Assembly: GCA_018873245.2 (NCBI GenBank)
Contig: JAEMBT020000005.1
Coordinates: 10,862,001 to 10,926,000, forward strand
Reading direction: 5' to 3'
Source of the DNA: Archegozetes longisetosus
Lineage: Eukaryota > Arthropoda > Arachnida > Sarcoptiformes > Trhypochthoniidae
DNA: 64,000 nt
Below, one piece after another: positions 13,901-26,056 of the stretch. Position 1 is the stretch's first letter; the number at the start of each line of letters is the position of its first letter. Below the pieces are notes generated by a model. It was not told where the DNA came from. It saw nothing but the letters and a program-made list of their open reading frames with translations, and made no database searches. A program made the position numbers and the translations under genes.

Positions 13901-14568
13901 GCAGCATTGAGCATATGTTATAATCTTGAAACTTGATCAACTAGACTATGATTATCGAAAATTGCAATTTGTCTCGAACCACAGGTCAAAGACTTATCAA
14001 ACCTATTACTTTTCGGAAATGCGACTTTCAGCGTGCCGTAAACTTCATAAACTAAGAAATAAGCGGCTATCAAGTTATAAGTCAATCCTTTTTACAGTAA
14101 AAGGCAAAATCTGGAGAATCCGCTCATAAAAATGATGTTTCACTTTAAACGATGTAAGGTCAGGTAAACGTTTGGATCTCGGGACCGATTCAATCTTTCA
14201 CTATAAGTAGATTTTCACTATAAAATGAAACTGACTGTAGCAAAAAGAATAAGCTCATGTTAAAGTTTTAAAACTTTGACCCTCTTTTCAACTATTTAAA
14301 ATTACTCCATAAAAAATACAAATAATTTTGTGTTTGCTTAACAAATATGTAGTAATTATTGTGTTAATTTCTGACAGAAAAGATCATCCTTATTATAGAG
14401 TTATAACATTGTCTACAGAAACACTCATTAATTTTGAGGAGCTCTGGCTCCAAAAGGTTCGATCTTTTTCAAATTAATGCTTTTGGTAGATGTTCGCATA
14501 AGACGGTCACGTCAATTGTACTGATTTGACACATTGCAATTGTGTAGTCGGAGGTAACTAAAATGTGC
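10946..14568. other. Gene-free AT-rich stretch
   Basis: Only short ORFs without family character, including a 95-codon minus ORF near 12.1-12.3 kb and a 67-codon plus ORF near 14.0 kb. Neither has a plausible domain. No repeat structure was recognised. Confidence 0.55.
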
Positions 14569-14943
14569 AATTGAGTGATGGTATGCAATAACCAGTCATC
14601 TCTTGATCAGTATTGCATATGAAAAAAGCTTTTCTAATACTATTTGAGAGTGGACACAAAGCACGACATGTATTAAATAAGAGTTTTTTAAACTCATTTA
14701 AATTTTGTTTCTTTAAATAAACAGAGGTTTCAATTAAGCAAAGCATTAAATTTTGAAAGAAAATAACAAAATTGATAACAAAATAACTAAGATTGAATAT
14801 ATGTTAAATGAGTTTAAGCTATATTCTTCAGTAATAAGTAATTTATTCTTTCTGAAGGCGTCGTTCGTATCAATACATTTGGACCCTTTAAAAATGCAAT
14901 ACTGATCAAGAGATGACTGGTTATTGCATACCATCACTCAATT
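14569..14943. repeat. Perfect 50-bp inverted repeat, 275-bp loop
   Basis: Bases 14569-14618 reappear as the exact reverse complement at 14894-14943, starting AATTGAGTGATGG on the left. The loop is AT-rich. Minus-strand ORFs inside run through the arms and do not look like known proteins. It is either a MITE or a recent inverted duplication. I could not identify a target-site duplication. Confidence 0.8.
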
Positions 14944-15213
14944 ACAGCCTTTTTAAAGTTCATTATTTCAGTCTGGTTATTGTGTTGTATAGTAAAAAAA
15001 GTGAACTTTTATCAACGTTATGCATATGTGGCTCCATCCTTTAAAACATAATGCGCGTTCCTCAAGTATACTATAAGTCCTTGTAATAAGACCTTGGAGT
15101 TCATTTTTATAGTTGTAGTTTAACAACATATTACCACAAAAATCTAGTTTGCTTTAAACCGTGAGATAAATATCTCAAATCTAAGTAATTGCTTTCTTAC
15201 TGAAACTTTGAAA

Positions 15214-15957
15214 ATGTGTTCACTTATTGTTTGCATTATTTGTTTAATTGGTGCTTATATTGTGTTTAAAAACATAAACTATCTGAGACAACGACTTTTT
15301 ACATTTTTGATGAGCTTTTATATATGGATAGGAGTAACGAAATGTTTGGAACCACGAAGAGGCAAGTTATTCTCCCAATTGCAGGAAATTATTTCAAAAG
15401 ACTCAGAACTGAAATCTAAAGGAAAAGGTTGTATAAGACTTTTGGAAATAGGCATTGGATCTGGAAGTAATCTTAAGTACTATCCAAATAATACACATCT
15501 CATATCACTGGATCCTAACCCTCACTTCAATCCTGATTTCGAAAAGAACAAGAAAAGTTATCCAAATATAGTATATGAGAAGTTTGTTTATGGATTTGCT
15601 GAGGATATGTCTATGGTTTCAGATAATTCTGTCGATGTTGTGGTTTCTACTCATGTTTTATGTTCAGTAAATGACATAAATGCCTGTTTGAGAGAAATTA
15701 AACGTGTTTTAGTGCCAAACGGAAAGTTTATTTATATGGAACATACCTCTTATAAAAGCGGAACTTTTTATAGGAAAATTCAAGCTTGTTTGCAATGGAT
15801 CTGGAAAGTAATTCATTATAATTGCAGACTAATCAACAATACGAGTGAAGCAATAAGTAAAGCAGGATTCACTTCTATTCAACAAGAATATATTGTTGAA
15901 AATCAGATTCCAGTCACTGTGGTCAGACCTCATATTTTTGGTACAGCTACAAAATAA
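15214..15957 (+). CDS. METTL7-like membrane-anchored methyltransferase
   Basis: A single-exon gene of 247 residues. I chose the ATG at 15214. It encodes a class I SAM-dependent methyltransferase of the METTL7/TMT1 type. An N-terminal hydrophobic anchor (about residues 3-20) is followed by a second hydrophobic patch and PRRGKLF. SAM-binding motif I is LLEIGIGSGSN. Then come SLDPNPHFNP, the acidic AEDMSMVSDNSVDVVVSTHVL region (motifs II-III) and ALREIKRVL-like LREIKRVLVPNGKFIYMEH, all as in the family. Vertebrate METTL7A/B (TMT1A/B) methylate thiols at ER or lipid-droplet membranes, and the substrate here is unknown. The length matches the family (about 244). AATAAA overlaps the stop. Absence of introns could mean retroposition, but no poly-A tract is seen. 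Confidence 0.9.
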   Translation: MCSLIVCIICLIGAYIVFKNINYLRQRLFTFLMSFYIWIGVTKCLEPRRGKLFSQLQEIISKDSELKSKGKGCIRLLEIGIGSGSNLKYYPNNTHLISLDPNPHFNPDFEKNKKSYPNIVYEKFVYGFAEDMSMVSDNSVDVVVSTHVLCSVNDINACLREIKRVLVPNGKFIYMEHTSYKSGTFYRKIQACLQWIWKVIHYNCRLINNTSEAISKAGFTSIQQEYIVENQIPVTVVRPHIFGTATK

Positions 15958-17256
15958 ATAGATTAGTAATGAGTCGTTTGTAACTTAATCCGAAAATGAA
16001 TTGATAATAAAAATAGTTATCATTTTCTGTATGACACATGTTTATAACACATAGAAAGAGATATGATTATAAGCGAAATTATGAAAAACTCTCACTAAAT
16101 TCATAAATGTTTTTTTTTATTTGCTCTTGACCTCATTTTAATTAAAAGGTGGCTATACAACGAAATTATTATATACAATTTGATTTTGCTCACTGTAGTT
16201 AGACTTGATATTTTCGAGCACATAAACTATAATGATGATTATGAATGAATCATAGCTCATAATATATCTTTATCAACTGTTGTAAAAAGGGTAGTGACAA
16301 TATTTTTCGGTAATCACTATATTTTTCTTTTATTAAATTTTCGTAGAAACAAAGATCTATCCTAATTAAGTAATGAGGAGTCTAAATATAGAATTTTACT
16401 CCTAAATGTTTTTCCATTTTAGTACATTAGCACCGCAAACTTGAGAGTCACCGATTTTTTTCAAGCGATTACTAGAAATCAATTCTAAAAAATTCATTAA
16501 CATTAAACATATAAATATTGTTGAGCCAAAAGACTCAAATATTTTAGGGATTTTAACTGCTAGAAAACTGTATTTAACGCTAATTTGTTTATTAGTGATA
16601 AAACGGGAGAATAGTTTTTAAGGAAAGCTATTTCTCCCAATTCTAATTTTTTCAATAACATTTGTAGGAAAATTTATACTTTCAGATTTAACAATGAAAT
16701 TCAGTATATTTTGAGCGCTAATCTTTGTTTTCACTGGCATTGATTTTGGTGATTTTCAAGAACCGATCATTAACTGATTCTGATGCCTTTTAGCACTGAA
16801 AAGTCTCTCTCTGTTTGTGAATAATATCTGAATAAATCTTTAATGGTTTAACTTAATGAGAACAAGATTTCAGTATTTGATTAAATAGATTACTAAGCAG
16901 TTAGCACAGTTAGTGGTTTGCGCGCTTGAAGAGGAAACCCTTCTATTCATTGATTACTATCAGTGATAAAGTACTCAGACTGAGCTCTAGGAATTTTCTT
17001 ATAAATCTATAATAATTCGCTGACTTATCGCATCAACTCGTGCAATATACTAACACTTTGAAGCTTACCTGTTAGAATTTTGTACTGCTTCAATAAAAAA
17101 ATAGCCATCAATTAAATCGGAAATTATTATCCCTAACTGCGTTATATGTTCTAACGCTAGGCCTTGATTAGGTATCAATTTAAATAATCTTTGATAAAAA
17201 GTAAAAGTGTTATCTTATCAAAAATTCTAGATTTCAAGTTTGATGTGCTATAACTC
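15958..17256. other. Gene-free AT-rich stretch
   Basis: 3' flank of the methyltransferase gene. No ORF with family character and no clear repeats were found before the MITE starting near 17257. Confidence 0.55.
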
Positions 17257-17755
17257 TAGGGCTTGTCTCATGACGGGACAAAAATATCAAAGAGGAGACC
17301 CTTACATTTTTAAAAATAAAAATGCGCTTTTATTAGTTATTACAAATATTTAGTTGTCAAACAATACATTCTAATGTTAAAACATTAAAAATTATTAGTC
17401 ATGATTGATTTCAAAGGTATAATTTTTGTTAAAAACGGCATCTTTCATTAATTAATCAAAATTAAGAAATGTTGGTTTACATAAGATATAAGTCAAGATA
17501 GAAAAGATCATTCAATAACTTTAACTACAGGTGTTCAAAAAATTAAACTGATTTTCTTAATCTCTTATCATTTGGAAAATAAATTCAATGTTTGAATTTC
17601 TAAGAAGTATTTTTCTAAGCACATTTTTCAAGATGAAAGTTGAAAACAGGACGACTAATTGTCCCGTCGAGAGTCTTTGGTCTGACGGGATTTCTGTCTT
17701 TTATCTTTGAAAAGACGCAACTTTCCCGTCAAAAACGGGACGGGTGGTCACCCTA
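17257..17755 (-). mobile_element. TAGGGTGACCAC-family MITE, copy A
   Basis: About 499 bp. The right end GGGTGGTCACCCTA is intact and the left end TAGGG is decayed. The interior has paired GACGGGACA and TTGTCCCGTCGAGAG segments. The flanking octamers TATAACTC and TGTAAATC match at 6 of 8. It is the reverse complement of the copy at 18582-19093. Confidence 0.75.
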
Positions 17756-18581
17756 TGTAAATCTAAGGTTTAAGGTTTTTCAGCTAAATAAAAATCTACA
17801 TATTCAATCATTTGCGAATAGTTTAGATTTGATTATAACTCAGACTTTTTGAGTTAAGAAATTGTTTACTTGCACAGAATCTCAGTTTCTAAACAGTTCC
17901 AAAATATAAGGGCCTCAATTTTGCTAGTTTTATCTAATTTCCTAAAATTAAAAGGCATTATTCAGCAATAATCTAAGTATGAAATTAGCCTTAAAGTCTA
18001 TATCGATAAAGTACTGAATTGTAATTCACACAATACAAAAGTGAATAGCAAATCTGGAAGTAAACACTAATAAATCAATTGAATTTCATCAATTTTGCTA
18101 TGTGAAGTAAGTTAAGCTAAATTAATGAGAAAAATGAACTTAACGTTTGAATAGTTTATTTACATAAGGGCTTAGAACGAATTGCCCATGTAATTTTCAT
18201 TAAAAATTACTTAAACCTTATAGAAAATCTCACTTTAAAGTCGAATTTACCTACAAAGCCAGTTGAGAGCACAAAACGTATTAAGTTTTCTAAATCACCG
18301 ATTTCATGTAATTAAGCCCTTCTGGAGACAAGCTTTTCATTTTAGAAACAGTTATCTTTGAAGTAGCTGTTATCTTATCTTCGAAAAGTATAAAAATTAT
18401 CACACACTTACAAACTAGTAACTATTAATCCTGCGCATAAGTAATCCGCGTTATGTTTCAATGACAGACTCAATAAATTGATATAATTATACCCATATAA
18501 ATTCAAAACAAAAGATTTCTATTCCTAGTGATAATTTCGCTTCAAAAAATGTTTCATAGAATTTATGGATTTCTTCATTTT
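17756..18581. other. Spacer between two inverted MITE copies
   Basis: About 0.8 kb of AT-rich DNA with no ORF or motif I can assign. Confidence 0.5.
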
Positions 18582-19093
18582 TAGGGTGACCACCCGTCCC
18601 GTTTTTGACGGCACAGCCCCATCTTTTTAAAGATAAAAGACAGAAATCCCGTCAGTCCAAAGACTCTCGACGGGACAATTGGTTGCCCCGTTTTTTAAAT
18701 TTCATTTTGAAAATGTGTTTATAAAAATATTTCTTAGAAATTCAAACATTGAGTTTATTTTACAAATGATAAGGGATTATGAAACCTAGTTTAATGTTTT
18801 GAACATCTGTTGTTTAAAACCAAAGGTTACTGAATTAATTTTTTCTGCCCTAACTTATATCTGATATAAACCAGTATTTTTACTTTTGAATAATTTTTGA
18901 AAGATGCTATTTCTAACAAAAAATATATCTTTGAAATCAAGTAATAATTTTCATGTTTTTATATTAGAATATATTGTTTGACACTTAAATATTTGTAATG
19001 ACTAATAAAAGCAGCATTTTTCTTCAAAAAATGTAAGGGTCCCCCTTTGATATTTTTGTCCCGTCATGAAACTAGCCAGAGGTGGTCACCCTA
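18582..19093 (+). mobile_element. TAGGGTGACCAC-family MITE, copy B
   Basis: A 512-bp element with termini TAGGGTGACCACCC and GGTGGTCACCCTA. It is flanked by TTCATTTT and TTCATATT (7 of 8 identical), consistent with an 8-bp hAT-type target duplication. The interior matches copy A in inverted orientation. Confidence 0.8.
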
Positions 19094-19562
19094 TTCATAT
19101 TGTGTATGGACTTCAATATTTGAGGGAAAGCACAAAATAATGTGTGAATCAGACTAATAATTCACTTTTCTAAAACGTGAATCGAAATATAAAATCAAAG
19201 CATGAAAATTACTATTCGTTGACGCAACATGGTGAGTGACGTCTTTATGTTATCTAATCAAAAGCAGTAATAAAGAACGTAAGTCATTCTATAAACCCTT
19301 TAAAAGATTAAAATGTAATATATTAGAACTATTGCAACATTCTTTGTAGTATTTTGGTTATTCCTCCATTATTACATCAACTTTAAATTTACTTCATTTT
19401 AAAAACATTAATTATTACCTTAGTTCAAGATTATTACTATGCGTGCAATGATGTGATAACAATTAGGCTTAGGCTTCATATCAACATATACTCGTAGACA
19501 GAGTTAGCAAATAATTTGATTTCACTTTATATTAAATAGATTTTGTGAATTAAGTCAAGAAT

Positions 19563-22500
19563 ATGGATGAACACGGTGTAAAAATTGAAAATGATGTAAG
19601 TCTCAATACATCTTGTTGTGTCTGTGTGTGTGTGTGTGTGTGTGTGATTCCTTGCTCTTAACTTTATTAAAAAATAGCTAAAGATTACTTGTTAGTGTTG
19701 TCTTCACTTCTCACTTTTCATATCAGCAATACAGTCCTCCAAAAAATAATCCTTTCAGTGCCATGACATACGTAGATAGTTATTATAAATTGATAGAAGT
19801 AGTCGAAATGATGGTTTGATTTGGATTATGTATTTTACATAAGTTTATACTTATTAAAAATATTGTATAAATATATAAAACGAGAGCATGCACTCCATAA
19901 TAAAAACTGAGCTCAACTTTCAAATATTCTAATTTAAGCACATGGTGACTAAGACCTATCTTGAAGGTTTATTTCAAAGAAATAAAACAATCTACAAATA
20001 CCTCAGTTATTTCGACAATCAGTTTTCTAGTGTATATAATTTATGTAAGATCTGATTTGGTATATGTTCGTTTCATATCTAATTGAGGTGTATTAATAAA
20101 ACTATATCTATCAGCTAAATTCACTTTACTTAAGCTATTACTAAAAAACTAACAACCAGATCAAACTAATAGTTTTTATATGACAAAGTGGATTACAATT
20201 GAATCAGATTAAGGTAAATCTTAAGCAGAAACTCTTTGGGTATATTTTTATAAAAGTAGAAACCCCTGAACATTATAAAAAAAAGCTACAGACACACTCT
20301 ACTTTAAATATGCAAATTTGATTATGAAGAAAATTGACTATTCTCATAAAACTTTAATTTTTTGTTTATAGTCTGGTGATGATATACCAACCAAGTCAAG
20401 TAAATGTGAGCCACCTGTTGTCAAATTGTCAACACGAATTATTTCTGGATCAGATGTGTATACAATGACAGCAGCGAAAAAAGGTTTCTGTGTCATTGTT
20501 GATGAGAGTAAATTCGACAGTCCAAAACTCAAAGATCGTAAAGGAAGCACAACTGATGCCATTCGATTACACTCAGTTTTCTCACAAATAGGTTTTCATG
20601 TGATTCACGTGAGAAATAAATCAGTTGAACAAATTAACAACGTATTGGATAATATAGTACGCAATCCAGACTTAGAATCACATAATGCCTTAGTTGTTAT
20701 CATTTTATCACATGGGGGAAAAGATGGAGTCATTTGTTGTAGAGATTATAAATTTGATGCCGAAAGAAATCTTGGAGCAGGTTACATCAGAGATCAGGAT
20801 ATTGTAAACAAATTCAATGACAAGAGTTGTCCAGAACTTAAAAACAAGCCAAAGATCTTTCTCTTCAGTTGTTGTCGGGGAAGTAAGTCTTTTAATCTTC
20901 AGAAAATTTGTAAAAAATTACAGATCATAGCTATTAGATCTTCAGTTTAAGAAACAAGCTTCCAGTACTATATCGATATAGAAGGATATGTTTCTAGTTC
21001 TTGAGCTTTTCTGTATTCCTAGAAACAAGATTCGTGTTTTCAAATTCAATAAGGTTACAACTCATGAGCTTAAAGGAAGTAATTTTAACTATATGTTTTT
21101 GCATTAATTGTTGAGGATATTTTGTTGAATCTCGACAATTATTCGATTGAGGAGAATTAATATATCATCTAAGCTTTTCTTAAAATCCTTAAATTTTAGG
21201 CAATTTATGTAAAATGTAGGACGTAGTCACTATTTGAATTTCCCCTCCCCAACCTCAAGTAGTGATAACCAGCATATTAATAAAGATAAAAAAATATTTG
21301 ATCAAATAAAGTCAAATAATTTTTTCTTAGATAGATTTATATGAAATTATTTGGTCTAATAACTTCATATGATCTCAAATAATTTACATTTTGTGAAAAA
21401 GTTTAAAATTCAATTTTATTGCCAAATCAAGTTACAAAATAATAAAGATAAGAGGATATAGCAAATTATCTGTTGACCACGAAAAAAGTTCGACCAAGAA
21501 GATCATTTGGTAACATAAAAAACTTTACGTTATAGGGCCTCGAAGCTGGATTCATATGGCTATATTTAATCAAATTATACCAAATATTATCGAATAATTT
21601 TGGAAACTATATCAGATCATCTATATTTCTCAAAAAATCTTGTTTGAAATTTACTATATTCTAATTTATTCGCAATTTATAGCAATTGAACCTGAAAATT
21701 GTCTTAGTTCAGTCAAATTACCAAGAAATTGTCAAAAAATAGTCAAATAATCTTTTAGAGCTTTATCATATATTTTTCGATCTTTTTATATTATACAGTA
21801 GAATTTTCGAAAATTCGACGAATTACTTTATAATTTAAAAATTTTAAGTTTTAAAGGCATTAATTAATATATTGAATACTTTCAAAGGTAAATATGATAA
21901 AGTAGAAGTAGACAATGTAGTAATGGTGTAAACTATCTGTCAGACATATTCGTAGGTTATGGTACTCGTGAAGGTATTTGTTATAAAGGCATGAAATTTA
22001 ATGATTTTAATAGGAAACATATTTCTATGAATATAGAATGCTATGGCTTTAGACGTGGAGATTTAGGCACGTTTTTTGGCATATCAATTGCTGAAGTACT
22101 TGGAAAAAATGCTCATGCTATGGAATGGAGTGAAATCTTTGAAGAAGTAGGTCAAATAAAACCTACTGTAACTATACTCTTCAGCATTTTACAGAGGCTA
22201 GTGTTTGTTTTTGCCAAAATACTGCTGATACTGTATAGCATGTCATGAGAGTTCATTGATTTTCTTGAAATGAAACGGAAGTCAAGATTTTACAGGTTGT
22301 TAGTATGACAAAGCCCGAATACGATGTTCAGAGTTTTATGCGACCAAGCGCTCACAGTGACAGAAACCTCTTGACGTTAGAGTAACTTTTGTAAACACTT
22401 TACTATTATAAACGAATATGAACTAGATTGAAATAATTAATAATTCACGTAGAATGAGAAACCACTAAATTCCTGCGACCTTTATTTAGATTGAAATTTA

Positions 22501-22903
22501 CAAATCTATTTGATTAACATCCAAATTCATCTAACATGCAATCATTTATTAGCTTTTGCCACAATATAATAAATATGAAAATATTATTTGGTTAAAACTA
22601 TTTAATAATCGAACTCCAATAGAAAACCAATAATTATAGCCCCTTAGCGTGACACTGTCTTATATAGTTGTACTTTAAATTCTATCTTCTGTATCATTAT
22701 AGATAACAAAGAGATGTAAAGAAATTTCTACTCATACACCAGAAGGTGAAACTGAACGAACATATCAAAATCCGGAATCCAAAACATATAAATGGAAGAA
22801 GAAGTTATACTTCAATCCTGGAGTTCATGAAACTATGAATACCTCAACTGAGAATAGATCAGAGGATAACACTACTGAGAAAAAATCGAATTGGAAAGTG
22901 TAG
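19563..22903 (+). CDS. Effector-type caspase with a p10 frame break
   Basis: Exons 19563-19595, 20372-20882, 21888-21973, 22037-22146 and 22703-22903. The short prodomain (MDEHGVKIEND) marks an executioner type. p20 has DRKGSTTDA (S1 Arg), the catalytic His in ILSHGGKDG and the catalytic Cys in FSCCRGS, for QACRG. p10 begins KYDKVEVDNVV, then needs a -1 shift near 21923-21930 (TAA at 21929) to continue as NYLSDIFVGYGTREG. It goes on with CYGFRRGDLGTFF (second S1 Arg) and ends with WKKKLYFNPG. The third intron is only 63 bp, at the same position (after GAA G) as in the caspase at 616-5352, so the two are paralogues. Without an intact p10 the enzyme would be non-functional. A one-base assembly deletion would explain the break equally well. 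A (TG)n tract lies in intron 1. Confidence 0.82.
19622..19647. repeat. (TG)n microsatellite
   Basis: About 12 TG dinucleotides in caspase intron 1. Confidence 0.85.
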
Positions 22904-22934
22904 GAGAAAAAGAATTTTCAAAACATCTTGAAAT

Positions 22935-24044
22935 TTGTTTTCTATTAAAATTCTAAACGATGAAAGACTTGTACAATACTATTTTATTCGGATAGACAAA
23001 GAACACTTAACTGGTGGGAAGCTTCCCAATAATGATTCTTGGAAATCATTCAAATGTAAGGCTCTTACTATTCAAATGGAAAAATGCGACAAAAATTTGA
23101 AAGATATCATGGTAGAAATAGTAAATGACTCCAATTTAATGACAGTTGAAGCAAAAGGAAAGAATTGACCCCTTTGGGTTATTATATTGCAAGTCAATTG
23201 TTCATTGAATCACTCGAAGGTGTCGATTGTTTACACGAACAAAATCCTCCCATAATTCACAGAGGCATAAATCCAGAGAACATTATGTTGAAGATTGGAT
23301 CAAATAATAGATTTGTCAAGATTGGAGACTTCGCCATAGCAACAGTTCATTTATATGATGAACAATCTCATACTAAAGGCAAAGGAGGACATTCGCACTA
23401 TGTTGCACCAGAAGTTAGGAATGGAACTAATTATGGTACTAAAGCAGATATTTATAGTTTAGGCTTCGTTTTGCAAGAATTATTCTATATAGACGTTAAT
23501 AGGTATGAACTAATTGTATTTTAGGTGCTAAATTTAGAGTGACCAGACCTTCTGAAAGTTCTGAGAATCTACCAACTTTGAAAACCTTTTGTTTTAGCCG
23601 AAAACTTCCCGGATTATATAAAATTTTGTAAAAGATAGTGCTCAGAATTTGCAAGCTCAACGTTAAAAAATTATTCCCTCTCCGATATTTTTTCTAACTC
23701 TCTTAATCAAACAGCTGAGATATGGTCACACTTGCTAGAATTGCTTTAAATACAGTAATTATCTCATCAAATATTTCAGGGATTACACAAAGAACGATTC
23801 ATCCGCGTTTATGAAGAAGTACCAGAAATTGAATGAATTATATTGTAAGATGGCAAGTCTAAAAGTTGTCGAAAGGCCCAGTTGTAAAGAAATACTTGCA
23901 AACAAACGTGAATGGGCATTAAGTGCAGAAGAACTCGATGTTCGGAGTGAATTAAAAAAAGTTGCGAATTCTGAAAAGAAATCGTTTGTCTACTCTATGA
24001 TTAAATTAAAGTTAAATGCATTTTTATCTAATACTCTCAAATAG
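22935..24044 (+). pseudogene. Truncated PEK-like pseudokinase relic
   Basis: Segments 22935-23168 and 23165-23502, intron 23503-23779, then 23780-24044. It is homologous to the kinase half of the minus-strand gene at 30816-33014. Matches include ERLVQYYFIRIDKEH, ALTIQMEKCDKNLKD (beta-5 and hinge), YYIASQLFIESLEG, HRGINPEN, KIGDFAIATVH, YVAPEVR and ADIYSLGFVLQELF. The catalytic Asp of HRD is Gly, the following Lys is Asn, and DFG is DFA. The glycine loop and the VAIK lysine are missing because the copy starts inside the N-lobe. A -1 frame break falls near 23150-23168, where AAAGGAAAGAATTGA must be re-read as KELTPLGYY. The intron donor GTATGA is at the same place as in the intact paralogue. 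There is no RCC1 part: the copy abuts the caspase stop at about 30 bp. Confidence 0.85.
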
Positions 24045-24125
24045 GTCTTCAAATTTTTAGATTAATCATCATTTTCGTTAGCTATTCTAGCTACTTGATA
24101 AAAGCGATTACCTTGATGAAAAGTG
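24045..24125. other. 3' flank of kinase relic
   Basis: Short AT-rich flank leading into the palindrome that starts near 24126. Nothing else seen. Confidence 0.4.
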
Positions 24126-24485
24126 AACTTCATAACTTGTTAATTAAAATTGAATTAATTCAAATTTGGAATCTTAGTTAAGGTTAAAACAGATCAAATA
24201 TAAAATTGCTGAATGCCAAGTACTTAATTCAGTATACAATTAATCACTTTTAATGTCACTCCTACATACTGAAAATCCTCTAAAGTAAACTTTTTGGCAA
24301 ATGCTTTATGTTTAGATTAAAAATCGCCTCAAAGGATTTATAGTATGTAAGATACTCAAAAAGTGATATTAATTCTATACTGAATTAACTACCTGGGACT
24401 CAATAAATTTATATTCGATTTGTTTTAACCTTAACACTCAAAAGTTGAGTCGATTCAATTTTTTTGTTAACAAGTTATGAAGTTC
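24126..24485. repeat. 360-bp imperfect palindrome (foldback/MITE)
   Basis: The left arm starts AACTTCATAACTTGTTAA and the right arm ends TTAACAAGTTATGAAGTT. Inner blocks (GGTTAAAACAGATCAAATA against TCGATTTGTTTTAACC, and CTTAATTCAGTATACAATTA against its inverted partner near 24370) continue the pairing. Nearly the whole element can fold. No coding capacity is present. Confidence 0.75.
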
Positions 24486-25642
24486 GTTGTTGAATCAATA
24501 AAATAAGACTAATTTTTATAGTCACATAAGAAAGGTAATCCTATTTAACACAGAATGGCTACATTCAGAAATAAAGCTATTAATGGAACTGATGCTTATT
24601 ACGTTGAAAACTCATAACTATTTTCATCTAATAGTATTCAGTATCTAATTGACGATTTAATTTTAAATATTTGTTATTATAATAAGTGAAATAAATGTTA
24701 TAAGGATAAACTACAGTTCAAAGATGAACAATTTAATCGAAATGATTAATATTTTTACATTAAAGTTGAATTACTATATTTCTTACTATAATCTAATATT
24801 CAATTCATGCTGACTACAGAAAATGCATCTTTTCCTTCACTTTGCTATTTCATTAGGATTTTGCGAGTTTTTTTTTATGAACATGTGATATAATTTTAAA
24901 AATATACAAAAAACCTTAACTAATGCTTTATAAGATCAGGTGGAATGCAGGGTAAACATAAAAATGGCAGTTTAATACGCTATGAAACTAAAAATTAAAT
25001 TATTTTTTGCAGTGATCTGAATAATTATTATAAGCAAACTTCATGTGCCCTTTGTTTGATTCTTCCGATTTTGAAAATATTAGTTTTCTATCAATATAAA
25101 TTGAATGAAAATATTTTTCTTATCAATGTAAAAATACAAGTCTTCTTTTTCAAATTTTATAACTTTTCAGAGATTCCAGTAGCCATTACCCGATCACTCA
25201 TAGAATTCAGTATTCGCCAAATATTTCGATCATCAGAATTCTCAAATTCAGATATTTTTGACAAAAGAGTTTTGCAATATCATAACTTCCCGAGTTGTGG
25301 CTAAAGTCATCAAAAGTTTTTAATGCTATTGAACGAGTAAAATATGTCATCGAAAACATTAACTCTATTTTTTTTCTTCAACAGGTTTGTCACAAGATAC
25401 CTAATAGTTATACTAGAACTAATTTATCAAAGTCAAGATTAAATAAAACAGCACATTAAAAATTAGGCTGTAGGCTTATTATCTTTTATCGATACATGTG
25501 AACACATTTTATGAAAGAGTTAAAATGATACGTGCCTGTACTATTTGTTAATTTGAGCTACTAAAATGTGTTCACCTCTAAGTTATCAATAAGTATTGAG
25601 ATTTTCTCGACTGATAAATCTGAGAAGTAAGACGTGAAACTA
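24486..25642. other. Gene-free AT-rich stretch
   Basis: An 82-codon ORF near 25.1-25.3 kb has no family character. Nothing else was recognised. Confidence 0.5.
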
Positions 25643-26056
25643 ACTAGGGAAGGGTACGATCTGAGGAAGTCAGATCAAGATATTCTTGATTTGGCATTAA
25701 TTTATGTGACAATTAGATTGACCAAAACTCAAAAGTTCGTGCTTATGAGCTCTTGTTTGTCCGCAACCATCAATATAAAATGCAATCTTTAGCACTGCTT
25801 TGTATGGTAGTAATGCCCATTGCTACCCATATGCATTGAACGCATTGACAAGTATTAAACTGAACAGTGAAGCCAACTTTCTATGGCATCAAGCAAAGGC
25901 ATTACATTATACATTGCTGCCATACAAAGCAATGCTAAGGATTGCATTTTAAATTACCGATCGCGGACAACCGATAGCTCATAAGCACGAATTTGTGAGT
26001 TAACGCCAAATCAAAAATATCTTGATCTGACTTCCTCAGATCGCACCTTCCCTAGT
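25643..26056. mobile_element. MITE with ~170-bp terminal inverted repeats
   Basis: The ends read ACTAGGGAAGG and CCTTCCCTAGT. The arms share CGATCTGAGGAAGTCAGATC, then GATTTGGC, TTCGTGCTTATGAGCT, TTGTCCGC and AAAATGCAATC, followed by GCTTTGTATGG-type sequence near the centre. About 414 bp and non-coding. The target duplication is not certain. Confidence 0.8.

Noticed and set aside
22935-24044. NEK-family kinase assignment
   Set aside because: RCC1 linkage suggested NEK8/9, but the hinge and DAWIEE-type motifs of the intact copy fit eIF2-alpha-kinase-like domains better, and the domain order is reversed.
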